DNA of 64,000 nucleotides from Bacillus sp. Y1 (GCF_003586445.1 NZ_CP030028.1:1130501-1194500), one strand, 5' to 3'. Positions 32,005-40,513 are shown, numbered from the stretch's first letter. A program made the numbers and translations. The notes: generated by a model from the letters alone, not told the origin.

Positions 32005-33384
32005 TTAGAAACTAACTGACTGTTTAGAAATCATTTCTTCGGATGAGTTTGGGACAGCTGGAAGTGGGGTATCAATTAAAGAATGCTTTGTTACATTCTT
32101 TGAAACTTCTACATATTTCATATGATGTTCTTCCATCTCAATAATTTTGAAGGTGTAGTTTTCAAGTGTAATTTCGTCGCCTTCTCTTGCCTCATAATTC
32201 TCAGTTAAGATCCAACCACCAATCGTATCCACATCTTCATCATCAATATTTAATCCTAATAGATCATTTACTTCACTAACAAGCATTTTTGCATCAATAA
32301 TATAGTGATCTTCCTGAAGCTTTCGTATCATTGGAATTTCATCCATATCAAACTCATCACGAATTTCACCAACTATTTCTTCTATGATGTCTTCCACTGT
32401 AACTAGACCAGAAGTACCGCCATATTCATCCATAAGAATAGCCATATGGATTCGTTCCTTTTGCATTTTAACTAATAAGTCATGGATAGGAACCGTATCT
32501 ATAACGCGGATAATAGGTCTTGTATAAATTTCAAGTGTCTTCGTTAAGAGTGTTCGGTTTTGTATGAGCTCAGTCATGATTTCTTTTATATTTACCATTC
32601 CTATAATATGGTCCTTGTCACCGTCTATAATAGGGTAACGAGTAAACTTTTCTTCGTTAACAACTTGAAGAAATTCCTCTAACGTATTGTCCTTTGATAG
32701 GGTAACGATTTCGCGTCTAGGAACCATAATTTCCTTGGCAATTCGGTTATCGAATTCAAATATTTTGTTTACATATTTAAACTCTGATTGGTTTATCTCA
32801 CCACTTTTATAGCTCTCAGAAAGTATTAATCGCAGCTCTTCTTCAGAATGTGCTAAGTCATTTATGGAAGCCGGTTTTAGCCCAAATATTTTTGTTAATA
32901 TTTTTGTTGTTCCATTTAGTACAAAAATGAAAGGGAACATTAGTCGGTAAAACCAGATGAGTGGACGCGCAGTAAAGAGCGTCATTTTCTCTGCTTTTTG
33001 CAGTGCCATCGTTTTTGGAGCTATTTTTCCAAATAACACATGAAGGAATGTAATAGCCAAGAAACCTATTCCGAAAGAAAGAAAGGATACTATTGTTTCT
33101 GTTCCGTTCATTTGCTGGAAAATAGGACGCAATACGATTTCAATGGGTTCAATTGCTAACCACCCTAGTCCTAGAGTTGTCATAGTAATACCAAGTTGGC
33201 AAGCAGACAAGTAATTGTCTAGGTTAGCATTAACCCTTTTTGCAGAAATAGCACTTTTTTTGCCTTCCTCAATGAGCTGGTCGAGCCGTGCGACTCGCAC
33301 CTTTACAATAGCATATTCCGAAACCACAAAAAATGCCGTCAAAGCAATTAAAATGGCTATTAAAACCAAGTTTAATATGTCCAA
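32005..33384 (-). CDS. CNNM/CorC (HlyC)-family membrane transporter, YhdP/MpfA-like
   Basis: A 459-residue protein. An N-terminal DUF21 membrane domain with four hydrophobic segments is followed by a CBS pair (about 205-330, KDHIIGMVNIKEIM and LVTVEDIIEEIVGEI) and a C-terminal CorC_HlyC domain. B. subtilis MpfA (YhdP) of this family exports Mg2+. In B. subtilis yhdP also lies next to a MerR-family gene (yhdQ), as here. The start is TTG at 33384 behind AAGGA. Paralogues YhdT, YugS and YqhB are possible equivalents, so I leave the symbol open. Confidence 0.85.
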   Translation of the reverse strand: MDILNLVLIAILIALTAFFVVSEYAIVKVRVARLDQLIEEGKKSAISAKRVNANLDNYLSACQLGITMTTLGLGWLAIEPIEIVLRPIFQQMNGTETIVSFLSFGIGFLAITFLHVLFGKIAPKTMALQKAEKMTLFTARPLIWFYRLMFPFIFVLNGTTKILTKIFGLKPASINDLAHSEEELRLILSESYKSGEINQSEFKYVNKIFEFDNRIAKEIMVPRREIVTLSKDNTLEEFLQVVNEEKFTRYPIIDGDKDHIIGMVNIKEIMTELIQNRTLLTKTLEIYTRPIIRVIDTVPIHDLLVKMQKERIHMAILMDEYGGTSGLVTVEDIIEEIVGEIRDEFDMDEIPMIRKLQEDHYIIDAKMLVSEVNDLLGLNIDDEDVDTIGGWILTENYEAREGDEITLENYTFKIIEMEEHHMKYVEVSKNVTKHSLIDTPLPAVPNSSEEMISKQSVSF

Positions 33385-33432
33385 TAAGTTTCCTTATCTC
33401 GCTTAATAAACGAGTAAGGAGTCACCTCCCAG

Positions 33433-33869
33433 TTAATTCGAAAATTTTACTAACCTATGAAACTCGGGTAAAAACTTCATCAGCCATTCGCTCTCCATTG
33501 TTAACTCTTCAGAGAGAACTTTCGTTTGCTGACCATCTAGATTTTCAATTAATGGGATGAGTACAGAAATATCGTGCTGTAGCTGCTTCATTTGTTGACC
33601 AATGGAGTGAATATGCCTTTCCATTTCTCCCTGTTTCACGTCTTTTTGCTTTTTCATTTCTAGTTTTCTCTTAATCTCTTCTAAAGGGATATGCATTTCT
33701 TTACATTCCTCAATGAAATGTAGAGCTTCTAAGGCTTCATCATTGTAAAGTCTGTAATTTCCCTTTGAACGATCGGCATGCAGTAACCCTAAATTTGTGT
33801 AGTAGTCAATCGTTCTTCTTGAAACTTTTGCGATTGAAGCTAGCTCCCCAATTCGGTAAAATACCCCAT
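33433..33869 (-). pseudogene. MerR-family regulator with apparent frameshift at codons 3-5
   Basis: A well-formed start (AGAGGTGG then ATG at 33869) reads only nine codons before TAG. One frame over, the sequence encodes a full MerR HTH (YRIGELASIAKVSRRTIDYY) and its coiled coil down to 33433. That frame has no ATG, GTG or TTG between the preceding stop and the HTH. One extra base in the TATTTT or GGGG run near 33858-33866 would restore a protein of about 145 residues. Either this is a sequencing or natural indel, or translation starts at a rare ATT or ATC codon. The only Cys is in EECKEM, so it lacks the Cys pair of the copper sensor CueR. Confidence 0.7.
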
Positions 33870-33912
33870 TGTACCACCTCTGCTTATGAATTGTTTAATA
33901 TAAATAATTATA

Positions 33913-33942
33913 ATTATACGAAAGGAAAAACTGTACAGTCAA
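33913..33942 (-). promoter_or_regulatory. Promoter of the MerR gene with palindrome in the spacer
   Basis: On the minus strand TTGACT (33942-33937), an 18-bp spacer and TATAAT (33918-33913). CTGTACAG, an 8-bp palindrome, occupies the spacer just after the -35, the place where MerR-family proteins bind and distort elongated spacers. The distance to the ATG is about 40 bp. Confidence 0.6.
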
Positions 33943-34033
33943 ACGTTACGGTTAGATAAAAAATGGTATTATCCATATTTTATGATGAATTTAATATATT
34001 ATGAAGGTTCTTGGGGGAATTGTTAGAAAAATG

Positions 34034-34059
34034 AAAAAAGCCTCTTTACTCAGAGGCTT
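34034..34059 (-). terminator. Terminator overlapping the 3' end of the kinase gene
   Basis: AAGCCTCT / AGAGGCTT with a six-base loop that contains the stop codon, then TTTTTT on the minus strand. Confidence 0.85.
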
Positions 34060-35185
34060 CTGTAAGAGAAGGAATGGGCATCGTCATTCTAAAAATGGTT
34101 TTTTCCGTACTTGATTCACATATAAGACGACCTTTATGTTTTTCAATAATTTCTCTACATACGAAAAGTCCAAGGCCAGTTCCGAGTGTTTTAGTAGTGA
34201 CAAATGGCTCGAAAATTGATTTTAACATCTGGTCTGGAATCATTGGTCCGTTATTTGATATTTCGATAACAACATGCTTATTGTGTGAAAGAGAACAAAT
34301 GATCTCTATTATTGGGTCTTCACGGTATTGTGTTAATACATCAATTGCATTAAATATAATGTTGATTAGAACCTGTCTAATTTCATCCACGTATCCGAAT
34401 AAATTAACATGGTCAAAAGTTTCTCTTATAACCTTTACTTTTGAGTCGAGTATGCTTGGATATAAGAATATGAGTACTTCATCAATAAGTTCATTTAATG
34501 AAAATGAACTTTTTTCTTTACCAATTAGCTCTTTCTTCGAGAGAAGTAAGAATTGAGAAATACGGAAGTTAAGCTGCTCTAATTCACTTGAAATAATATC
34601 TAAGTATTTAATTGATGGATCTTCGGCTTTTAATAATTGAATAAAACCTTGAACCGAAGTTAAGGGGTTTCGAAATTCATGAATAAAACTTGAGGTCATC
34701 TGTCCAAGTAGTGTTAGCCTATCTTTGTGTGTAGAATCGATAAATTGAGTCTTTTCTTCAATAATTTTATTTTTCTCCTCTGTAAAGTAAGAAACGGAGT
34801 AAAGTAGAAACTTATCGAAGAATGAATCGATGCTCTTTATGGATTCTTGGATTTCTTCTTTTGTAAATTCAGTTTCAAGTAAATGGTGATAGATAATCGA
34901 ACGGCCGATATTGACATTATAAACAAATGTCCCAATGTTGATAGAATCATTTACTCGTTGTTCAGCAATTACTAACGAAAATTCTTCAATGAACTTTTCA
35001 AAGTCTAGACCTTCTATATCAAGACCATCTAGAATCATTTGAAATAATGAAAAATCATTCGTATTAATTTCAAATTTATATGGATCTTCTGTTGATATCA
35101 GGATTTCTTTTTCCCATAAAGAGACTAATAAATTCTTTGATTTTGAGAGATAATCAATTAATTTCTCCCTGGTTGCTTGTAGCAT
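34046..35185 (-). CDS. Soluble sporulation-type sensor histidine kinase
   Basis: A 379-residue kinase with no membrane segment. Residues 1-150 form an all-helical sensor region resembling the N-terminal domains of RsbR-type proteins (inference). HisKA follows with H169 in SFIHEFRNPLTS, an H-box of the kind in Bacillus Kin sporulation kinases, then an ATPase domain (N-box NIIFNAID, G-box LGTGLGLFV). The G1 box reads ISNNGPMI, so the usual Asp is Asn. There is no adjacent response regulator, so it probably feeds Spo0F or another orphan regulator. Confidence 0.8.
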   Translation of the reverse strand: MLQATREKLIDYLSKSKNLLVSLWEKEILISTEDPYKFEINTNDFSLFQMILDGLDIEGLDFEKFIEEFSLVIAEQRVNDSINIGTFVYNVNIGRSIIYHHLLETEFTKEEIQESIKSIDSFFDKFLLYSVSYFTEEKNKIIEEKTQFIDSTHKDRLTLLGQMTSSFIHEFRNPLTSVQGFIQLLKAEDPSIKYLDIISSELEQLNFRISQFLLLSKKELIGKEKSSFSLNELIDEVLIFLYPSILDSKVKVIRETFDHVNLFGYVDEIRQVLINIIFNAIDVLTQYREDPIIEIICSLSHNKHVVIEISNNGPMIPDQMLKSIFEPFVTTKTLGTGLGLFVCREIIEKHKGRLICESSTEKTIFRMTMPIPSLTEASE

Positions 35186-35360
35186 AGATTGTCACTCACC
35201 CTTATATTCTTTCTCTCTCTTTATTAGTTAATAAGGATATATTCGAGGATTTTAGGTGGAATCCTCTTTCGAAAAATGAGAAAGATAGAAATCATACGTA
35301 AGTCTTATTAATTGTAAAAAAAATCCATTTTCAAAACATCTTTGAGCATGAGTAAGTTAT

Positions 35361-35374
35361 TGTGACATTTCACA
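35361..35374. promoter_or_regulatory. TGTGA-N4-TCACA dyad upstream of feoAB
   Basis: A perfect five-base inverted repeat separated by CATT, about 33 bp before the Fur box. Fnr and Rex sites of Bacillus use a longer gap, so the binding protein is not assigned. Confidence 0.45.
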
Positions 35375-35406
35375 CAGCGACCCAAAAGTAAACGTGCTAT
35401 AAATAA

Positions 35407-35421
35407 AGATAATCATTCTCA
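35407..35421. promoter_or_regulatory. Fur box in the feoAB promoter
   Basis: AGATAATCATTCTCA matches the 7-1-7 Bacillus Fur consensus TGATAATNATTATCA at all but two arm positions. A TATAAA -10-like hexamer overlaps its left edge (35398-35403). Iron-replete Fur should therefore block feoAB transcription. Confidence 0.85.
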
Positions 35422-35466
35422 ATTAGATTCATTGTAAGAAAAACAATAAGTATATGGGTGATAAAT

Positions 35467-35691
35467 ATGTTAGTAGCATTAAAAGCGGGGGAAAAAGCCG
35501 TTATTAAGGATATATCTGGCGCCAATGCTTTAGTCAGGCGCAGATTATTAGATTTAGGTATAACAGAGGGCTCGATTGTCTGTATAAAATGCATTTTGCC
35601 GTTTGGGGGACCTGTCATGCTCGAATCATGCGGACAGTGCGTAGGAATTAGGAGAAACGAGGCAAGTTGCATTGAGGTGGAAAAAGGATAA
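35467..35691 (+). CDS. feoA: FeoA, ferrous iron transport SH3-like protein
   Basis: A 74-residue FeoA with the SH3-type pattern (KAVIKDISG, RRRLLDLGITEGS). I start at ATG 35467, with GGTGAT ahead; a GTG three codons earlier is the alternative. It is needed for full FeoB activity in characterised systems. It overlaps feoB by one base (TAATG) and is preceded by a Fur box. Confidence 0.92.
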   Translation: MLVALKAGEKAVIKDISGANALVRRRLLDLGITEGSIVCIKCILPFGGPVMLESCGQCVGIRRNEASCIEVEKG

Positions 35692-37694
35692 TGGAAATTG
35701 CTTTATTTGGAAATCCGAATACTGGAAAGACGTCACTTTTCAACAGCTTAACAGGTTCGTATGAGTATATAGGGAACTGGAGTGGAGTGACAGTTGAGAA
35801 AAAGATTGGTGCCTTTAAGCAAAAAGAAGCAAGGTTAATTGATTTACCAGGAATCTACTCCTTAAACCCTCTATCTAAGGATGAAGGTGTTGTTACCCAA
35901 TTTGTTCTTCATGAATCATACGATAAAATCCTAAATATTATTGATGCTTCACAAATTGAAAGGAACTTACATCTTACTCTCCAATTATTAGAGCTAGGTA
36001 AGCCTATTGTTATTGGGGTGAATATGGTTGATGTAGCTAGCAAACGAGGAATTGAAGTACATACCGAGAAGCTTGAAAAAATATTAGGTATCCCCGTAAC
36101 TTCTGTAATCGCACGAAGTGGCAAAGGTTGTGATGTGCTTGCAGAGATGGCAACGGATTCCTCCAATGTAGGTTCGGATAAAAGCCTCATAAACTATGGG
36201 AAGGAAATTGAAGAAACGATACTACATATCTCACAATTAATTGAAGAGAAAACAAAGATATCCTCACGCTGGCTTACACTTCAGCTGTTAGAAGGAAATG
36301 AGTATGTAAAGAAGTATTTGAATGATCTTGTTGGAGAAGAAAAAATTAATCAGATCATTGAAAAAGTTGAACAAAATATTTTTCAAGTATCTGCTAAAAC
36401 GGTAGAGACATTTATATATCAAACTAGAAGAGAAGTTATCACATCTATAGCCGAAAAGGTTACCGTAAAAAGAAAAGACATACACCCACCATTTTCAGAG
36501 AAAATGGATGCTTTGGTTACTAATAAGTGGTTAGGAATTCCTATTTTCCTTAGCCTGATGTATGTGATGTTTATGCTTACGTTTGACTGGCTTGGCTTTC
36601 CACTATCTGATTTACTTGATGCGTTTATTACTGGTCCTCTAACAAATTTAATTGAAGGATTACTTGGATTAGTGGGGGCTTCTAAATTTATACATGCTAT
36701 TGTTCTTGACGGTATTATTGCAGGAGTGGGTGGGGTTCTTGTTTTTGTACCACAAATTTTCATTCTGTTTTTCTTTATTTCCTTACTGGAGGATTCAGGC
36801 TATATGGCTAGAGTAGCATTAGTCATGGATCGGATGATGGAGTTGGTTGGTTTAAATGGAAAGGCATTTATTCCAATGATGATTGGATTTGGTTGTAATG
36901 TTCCAGGAGTCATGGCAGCCCGTACGATAGAAACTCCGAAGGAAAGATTGCTTACCATATTGTTAATTCCTCTTATGTCATGTTCGGCTCGACTTCCTGT
37001 ATATGCCTTGTTTGTAGGAGCTTTCTTTGTAGAGCATAAAGCTTTTATTGTCTTTTCTCTATATGTTATCGGGATTATCGTTGCTCTGGTTGTCGCAAAG
37101 GTTTTTTCTAAAACACTATTAAATGGAGAGACCTCACTATTCGTCATTGAGCTTCCTCCTTATCGACTCCCTCAATTCCAGACACTATGGAGAAGTACAT
37201 GGGATAAAGGCAAAGGTTTTATCCGTAAGGCTGGTACTTTTATATTTGCAGGTTCTGTCCTTATTTGGCTTTTATCATATGCTGGTCCAGCAGGAGTAAA
37301 TGTAAATATGGATGATAGTTTTTTAGCAATGATCGGAGGGGTATTTGCACCCCTATTTACTCCAATTGGCTTTGGTTCTTGGCAAGCGGGAGCCTCCTTG
37401 TTAACGGGCTTTTTAGCAAAGGAAGCAATTATATCAACGATGAATATCATTTACTTCGTTCCTGATGAATCTAGTCTACAAGGTTTACTAGCAACATCTT
37501 ATTCACCTTTAGCTGCCTATAGTTTTATGTTATTTATTTTATTGTATATCCCTTGCTTGGCAACTGTAGCAACAATAAGAAAAGAAACTGCTTCAAGAAA
37601 ATGGACAATTATTTCAATTGTTTATGCCTTTGTCGTAGCCTATGTTTTATGTTTACTTGTCTACCAAGTTGGGAAACTATTAGGATTTTCATGA
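35691..37694 (+). CDS. feoB: FeoB, GTP-dependent ferrous iron transporter
   Basis: A 667-residue protein. The N-terminal G domain has G1 GNPNTGKTS, G3 DLPG and G4 NMVD. A GDI-like helical region follows, then a membrane domain with about eight segments and the Gate motifs, including the Cys-containing GFGCNVPG and LMSCSARLPV. It imports Fe2+ across the cytoplasmic membrane. It is the second gene of feoA-feoB-small Cys-rich protein. Confidence 0.95.
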   Translation: MEIALFGNPNTGKTSLFNSLTGSYEYIGNWSGVTVEKKIGAFKQKEARLIDLPGIYSLNPLSKDEGVVTQFVLHESYDKILNIIDASQIERNLHLTLQLLELGKPIVIGVNMVDVASKRGIEVHTEKLEKILGIPVTSVIARSGKGCDVLAEMATDSSNVGSDKSLINYGKEIEETILHISQLIEEKTKISSRWLTLQLLEGNEYVKKYLNDLVGEEKINQIIEKVEQNIFQVSAKTVETFIYQTRREVITSIAEKVTVKRKDIHPPFSEKMDALVTNKWLGIPIFLSLMYVMFMLTFDWLGFPLSDLLDAFITGPLTNLIEGLLGLVGASKFIHAIVLDGIIAGVGGVLVFVPQIFILFFFISLLEDSGYMARVALVMDRMMELVGLNGKAFIPMMIGFGCNVPGVMAARTIETPKERLLTILLIPLMSCSARLPVYALFVGAFFVEHKAFIVFSLYVIGIIVALVVAKVFSKTLLNGETSLFVIELPPYRLPQFQTLWRSTWDKGKGFIRKAGTFIFAGSVLIWLLSYAGPAGVNVNMDDSFLAMIGGVFAPLFTPIGFGSWQAGASLLTGFLAKEAIISTMNIIYFVPDESSLQGLLATSYSPLAAYSFMLFILLYIPCLATVATIRKETASRKWTIISIVYAFVVAYVLCLLVYQVGKLLGFS

Positions 37695-37709
37695 AAATGA
37701 GGTGGGATC

Positions 37710-37874
37710 ATGTTGGCGAATATTCTATTAGGTAGCATTATTTTTGGTTATGCAGGCTTTTCTTTTTATAAGCATATTCAAAAATCAAGACAAGGGAAAT
37801 GTGCCGCGTGTGCGGTCAAGAATGCTTGTAAAAGTGAAGCCGTATGTACTAGTCAAGTTGCTGATAATAAATAA
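37710..37874 (+). CDS. FeoB-associated Cys-rich small membrane protein
   Basis: A 54-residue protein. A single N-terminal membrane segment (about 3-19) is followed by a short basic tail with four Cys (CAACAVKNACKSEAVC). GAGGTGGGA precedes the ATG, 16 bp after feoB. This is the layout of the FeoB-associated Cys-rich family found downstream of feoB in Firmicutes. The Cys cluster could bind iron or sense it; function unproven. Confidence 0.85.
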   Translation: MLANILLGSIIFGYAGFSFYKHIQKSRQGKCAACAVKNACKSEAVCTSQVADNK

Positions 37875-37878
37875 ATGT

Positions 37879-37914
37879 ATAAACTGCTGTTCATCAGGAT
37901 AGCAGTTTATTATT
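37879..37914 (+). terminator. Terminator of the feo operon
   Basis: ATAAACTGCT / AGCAGTTTAT followed by TATT. The U tract is short. Confidence 0.6.
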
Positions 37915-37988
37915 GGAATATTTTCCATTGTTGCTTTATAATAAGTGGAGGATGTGTAAAATTACACCAATTCATTTTAAAGGACTGA

Positions 37989-38456
37989 ATGGATTTGACT
38001 AGAGACGAGATAATATCGAAGGTATCGGAGAAAATGAGGTTAATCCGGACGGAAGCAGGATACACACAGGATAAAATGGGTGAAGTCATCGGTCTTTCGA
38101 AAAAGACGCTCGTACAAATTGAAAAAGGTAGGATGGATGCAAACTGGCAGACCGTTGTTACCATTTGTGCTCTATTTCGTGAAACAGAAACCATTCAATA
38201 TTTATTTGGTAGTGACCCATTAGAAGTGCTTGAGACTGTGGCGAGAGATGGGATTGATTACCGAAAAGAAAAAACATTGGGTGGAAAGCTATGGTGGCGT
38301 GAAATTGACAGAAAAAAGGGGATTATTCTACAGCAGAATGTCTTAAGTCAACACTATCGTATTCTTGATGATGAGTACTTCCGCATTTTCAGCAGCTTCG
38401 AAGAACATGCGTCCAGAGAACGTTTTGAAGAGCTTGTGAATGAAATAAAGGAGTAA
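37989..38456 (+). CDS. XRE-type helix-turn-helix regulator
   Basis: A 155-residue protein with an N-terminal Cro/C1-type HTH (RTEAGYTQDKMGEVIGLSKKTLVQIE split over residues about 20-45) and a C-terminal half of unknown fold rich in Trp and aromatic residues (KLWWREID, YRILDDEYFRIF). AAAGGA precedes the ATG. It is a single-gene unit with its own terminator. The target genes are unknown; no phage or mobile genes are nearby, so it looks chromosomal. Confidence 0.8.
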   Translation: MDLTRDEIISKVSEKMRLIRTEAGYTQDKMGEVIGLSKKTLVQIEKGRMDANWQTVVTICALFRETETIQYLFGSDPLEVLETVARDGIDYRKEKTLGGKLWWREIDRKKGIILQQNVLSQHYRILDDEYFRIFSSFEEHASRERFEELVNEIKE

Positions 38457-38460
38457 GAAC

Positions 38461-38507
38461 AAAAAGCTACCGGGTTTCCAATAAGGGATACTTAGTAGCT
38501 TTTTTTC
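38461..38507 (+). terminator. Terminator after the XRE-type gene
   Basis: AAAAAGCTAC / GTAGCTTTTT with a 24-nt loop, followed by T. Confidence 0.75.
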
Positions 38508-38543
38508 ATGAGATATTTGGAATAAAGTTAGTTGCCACTTTCA

Positions 38544-38864
38544 TCATTTGAGTTGTAGCGGGTGTTGAAAAGAAATTGATTTGGAGACATGATTGAGCGT
38601 CTGGTCGTTCTCAAAAATAGATTTGATCTTATTTAGAAATAAATGATTCCTTTGTCCATCAACAACTACTAGCAACTTACTCCCCCTTTTTATTGTTAAA
38701 AAGAATGTCACTAGCTTTGTTATGTGTAAGCCTGAAACTGAATGATGATTATGATAAAAAGTGACCATGCCATTGAATTTCTTTGCTAATGTATAAAGTT
38801 CCATTATCTCTTTCATCATTATTCGGTGGGTATAACAAATCGTTATAGACGATGTTTCATTCAT
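38544..38864 (-). CDS. Small HPr-fold-like protein
   Basis: A 106-residue protein starting at ATG 38864 behind AAAGGAGTG; an upstream in-frame ATG has no site. Residues about 7-95 resemble HPr: a strand ITICYTH with His at the position of phospho-His15, a helix KEIMELYTLAKKFNG, strand MVTFYHN, HSVSGLHITKL in place of the Ser46 helix, and RGSKLLVVVDG. The HPr motif HARP is replaced by HRIM, so phosphotransfer through the PTS is doubtful. No PTS genes are nearby. Assignment rests on pattern reading only. Confidence 0.5.
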   Translation of the reverse strand: MNETSSITICYTHRIMMKEIMELYTLAKKFNGMVTFYHNHHSVSGLHITKLVTFFLTIKRGSKLLVVVDGQRNHLFLNKIKSIFENDQTLNHVSKSISFQHPLQLK

Positions 38865-39063
38865 GGATAGCACTCCTTTACCCGAGTTATTTTTATCAAT
38901 TATTACCCCTTCTTCCCCATAATGAAACATGTTTGTTAGGAAATATACTGAGAATTCAATCTCTTCCGTCTAGAGGCGGAGGAAAATCCCATCAAAGGTC
39001 TGTTTTGAGAAAAAACAATGCAAAGTAAACTAAAGGTATCAAAGGGAGTTAGGGGTAGAATAA

Positions 39064-40335
39064 ATGAAAAAATTTATTGTTGTTTTTCAAAACAAAAATT
39101 TCACCAAGCTTTTTTTAGCGAACTTCACCTCACAAATGGGTAGTACGATTGGACTTACTGCTTTTATGTTTTTTTTATTGGATCGTTTTTCCGACCAGCC
39201 TATGTACGCATCTATAACAGAGTTAATGTATTCACTCCCAACACTAGCTGTTTTTTTCCTAGTCGGCGTATTTGCAGATCGAATGGATAGACAAAAGATT
39301 GCTTTTAGCTGTGACTGGATAAGTGCTGTACTTTCCATAATATTTTTAGGGACATTAATAATTGGTTCGATGCCACTGATCTTCTTTGTTCTCTTTTTAA
39401 GAAGTGCCGTTCAAAAATTCTTTTTTCCCGCCGAGCATTCGATGGTTCAAGGAATTCTTAAGCAGGATGATTACACAACTGCTGCTGGTTTAAATCAATT
39501 GGTCATGAGTTTATTTATGCTATTTGGTAATGGGTTAGGGGTATTAGCCTATTGGACGGTAGGGATTTACGGGGCAATCCTTATCGATACCATTACGTTC
39601 ATGATAAGTGCTCTTCTTATCCGTTCTTGCCAGATTCAAGAGAGTGTAAGAATGCCAAATGGAAAGCATCGATTAAAAGATTTAAATATTTCTACTGTAT
39701 TTGTTGATTTCAAGGATTCAATGAAATATATACTACAGCACGGCCTCCTAAGAACACTGTTGATTGGATTTATTGTGTTTGGTGTTGTAAACGGTGGTTT
39801 TAGTGTAATGCCTGTTTTTATCTTAAAATATAAGCTTGCACCGGAGAATTACGAACAATTTTCAATTATTATCGGAATCATGTTTGGAACAGGAGCTTTA
39901 CTAGGAAGTGTCGTTGCATCGGTTTTAAGTGAAAAACTAAAACTTCATCAGCTTATTATTATGGGGCTTATTATTACCGGTAGTTTTGTCATCCTTTCAT
40001 CACTTGTTACGTCCCTTGTCTTATTCTTTGTTTTAGTGTTTATTGCGGCTCTAGGCTTGCCACTTGTTAATATTGGAATCGGAGGATGGATGCCAAGTAT
40101 TGTGGACCCTAAAATGATGGGGAGAGTTCAAGGGTGGATTTCACCATTAATGATGCTTTCTCAATCGCTAACTTTGGGATTTATCGCTTATAGTTTTCCA
40201 GCATTATTAAAAGTGGAGATGCTTTATTGGATCGTCGGAGGATGCTTGATGTTAGTGGGAGTATTTTATGCCATTGCTCTTCCAAAATACAGTCGGAATC
40301 TCCAACCAAAATCCAAGCCATTGACGGTTTCTTAG
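39064..40335 (+). CDS. Major facilitator superfamily exporter (MFS_3 type)
   Basis: A 423-residue protein with 12 predicted hydrophobic segments, the motif-A-like loop GVFADRMDRQK between helices 2 and 3 and a short C-terminal tail. It resembles the EntS/MFS_3 exporters that carry siderophores or drugs out. AAGGGAGT lies upstream. It is followed at 100 bp by the bmr leader, and both units are efflux functions. Substrate unknown. Confidence 0.8.
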   Translation: MKKFIVVFQNKNFTKLFLANFTSQMGSTIGLTAFMFFLLDRFSDQPMYASITELMYSLPTLAVFFLVGVFADRMDRQKIAFSCDWISAVLSIIFLGTLIIGSMPLIFFVLFLRSAVQKFFFPAEHSMVQGILKQDDYTTAAGLNQLVMSLFMLFGNGLGVLAYWTVGIYGAILIDTITFMISALLIRSCQIQESVRMPNGKHRLKDLNISTVFVDFKDSMKYILQHGLLRTLLIGFIVFGVVNGGFSVMPVFILKYKLAPENYEQFSIIIGIMFGTGALLGSVVASVLSEKLKLHQLIIMGLIITGSFVILSSLVTSLVLFFVLVFIAALGLPLVNIGIGGWMPSIVDPKMMGRVQGWISPLMMLSQSLTLGFIAYSFPALLKVEMLYWIVGGCLMLVGVFYAIALPKYSRNLQPKSKPLTVS

Positions 40336-40371
40336 TAAAGGTGAAAGCATACCAATATTGAGTAAATTCAA

Positions 40372-40400
40372 TTGACTTTATTGTGTTTTGATGATAATGT
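40372..40400 (+). promoter_or_regulatory. Promoter of the bmr leader
   Basis: TTGACT (40372-40377), a 17-bp spacer and TAATGT (40395-40400), with the first leader ribosome binding site (AGGAGG, 40428) about 20 bases past the expected start point. Confidence 0.6.
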
Positions 40401-40441
40401 AACAAATATGGAAAATAATGAAAGGATAGGAGGTTACGATC

Positions 40442-40513
40442 ATGAGAGTAAGAGATTTACACATTCACTTAACTGAATATGAGAGCGTAACCATTTATAA
40501 TCCTTGTCCTTAA
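40442..40513 (+). CDS. Leader peptide of the bmrCD attenuator, 23 codons
   Basis: ATG eight bases after AGGAGG opens MRVRDLHIHLTEYE followed by SVTIYNPCP and stop. The codons before the stop (GCGTAACC, 40486-40493) can pair with GGTTACG in the first terminator stem (40548-40554), so ribosome position could decide terminator folding. In B. subtilis, bmrCD is controlled by the translated leader bmrB through ribosome-mediated attenuation. This peptide takes that position but is shorter than the 54-codon B. subtilis leader. Confidence 0.7.
   Translation: MRVRDLHIHLTEYESVTIYNPCP

Noticed and set aside
33433-33869. Assignment of the MerR-type gene as the copper sensor CueR, by neighbourhood
   Set aside because: The C-terminal Cys pair that binds Cu(I) is missing; only the position next to a yhdP-like gene agrees.
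35361-35374. Canonical Fnr or Rex site upstream of feoAB
   Set aside because: The half-sites fit but the gap is 4 bp, not the 6 bp of usual Bacillus sites, so I list it only as an unassigned dyad.
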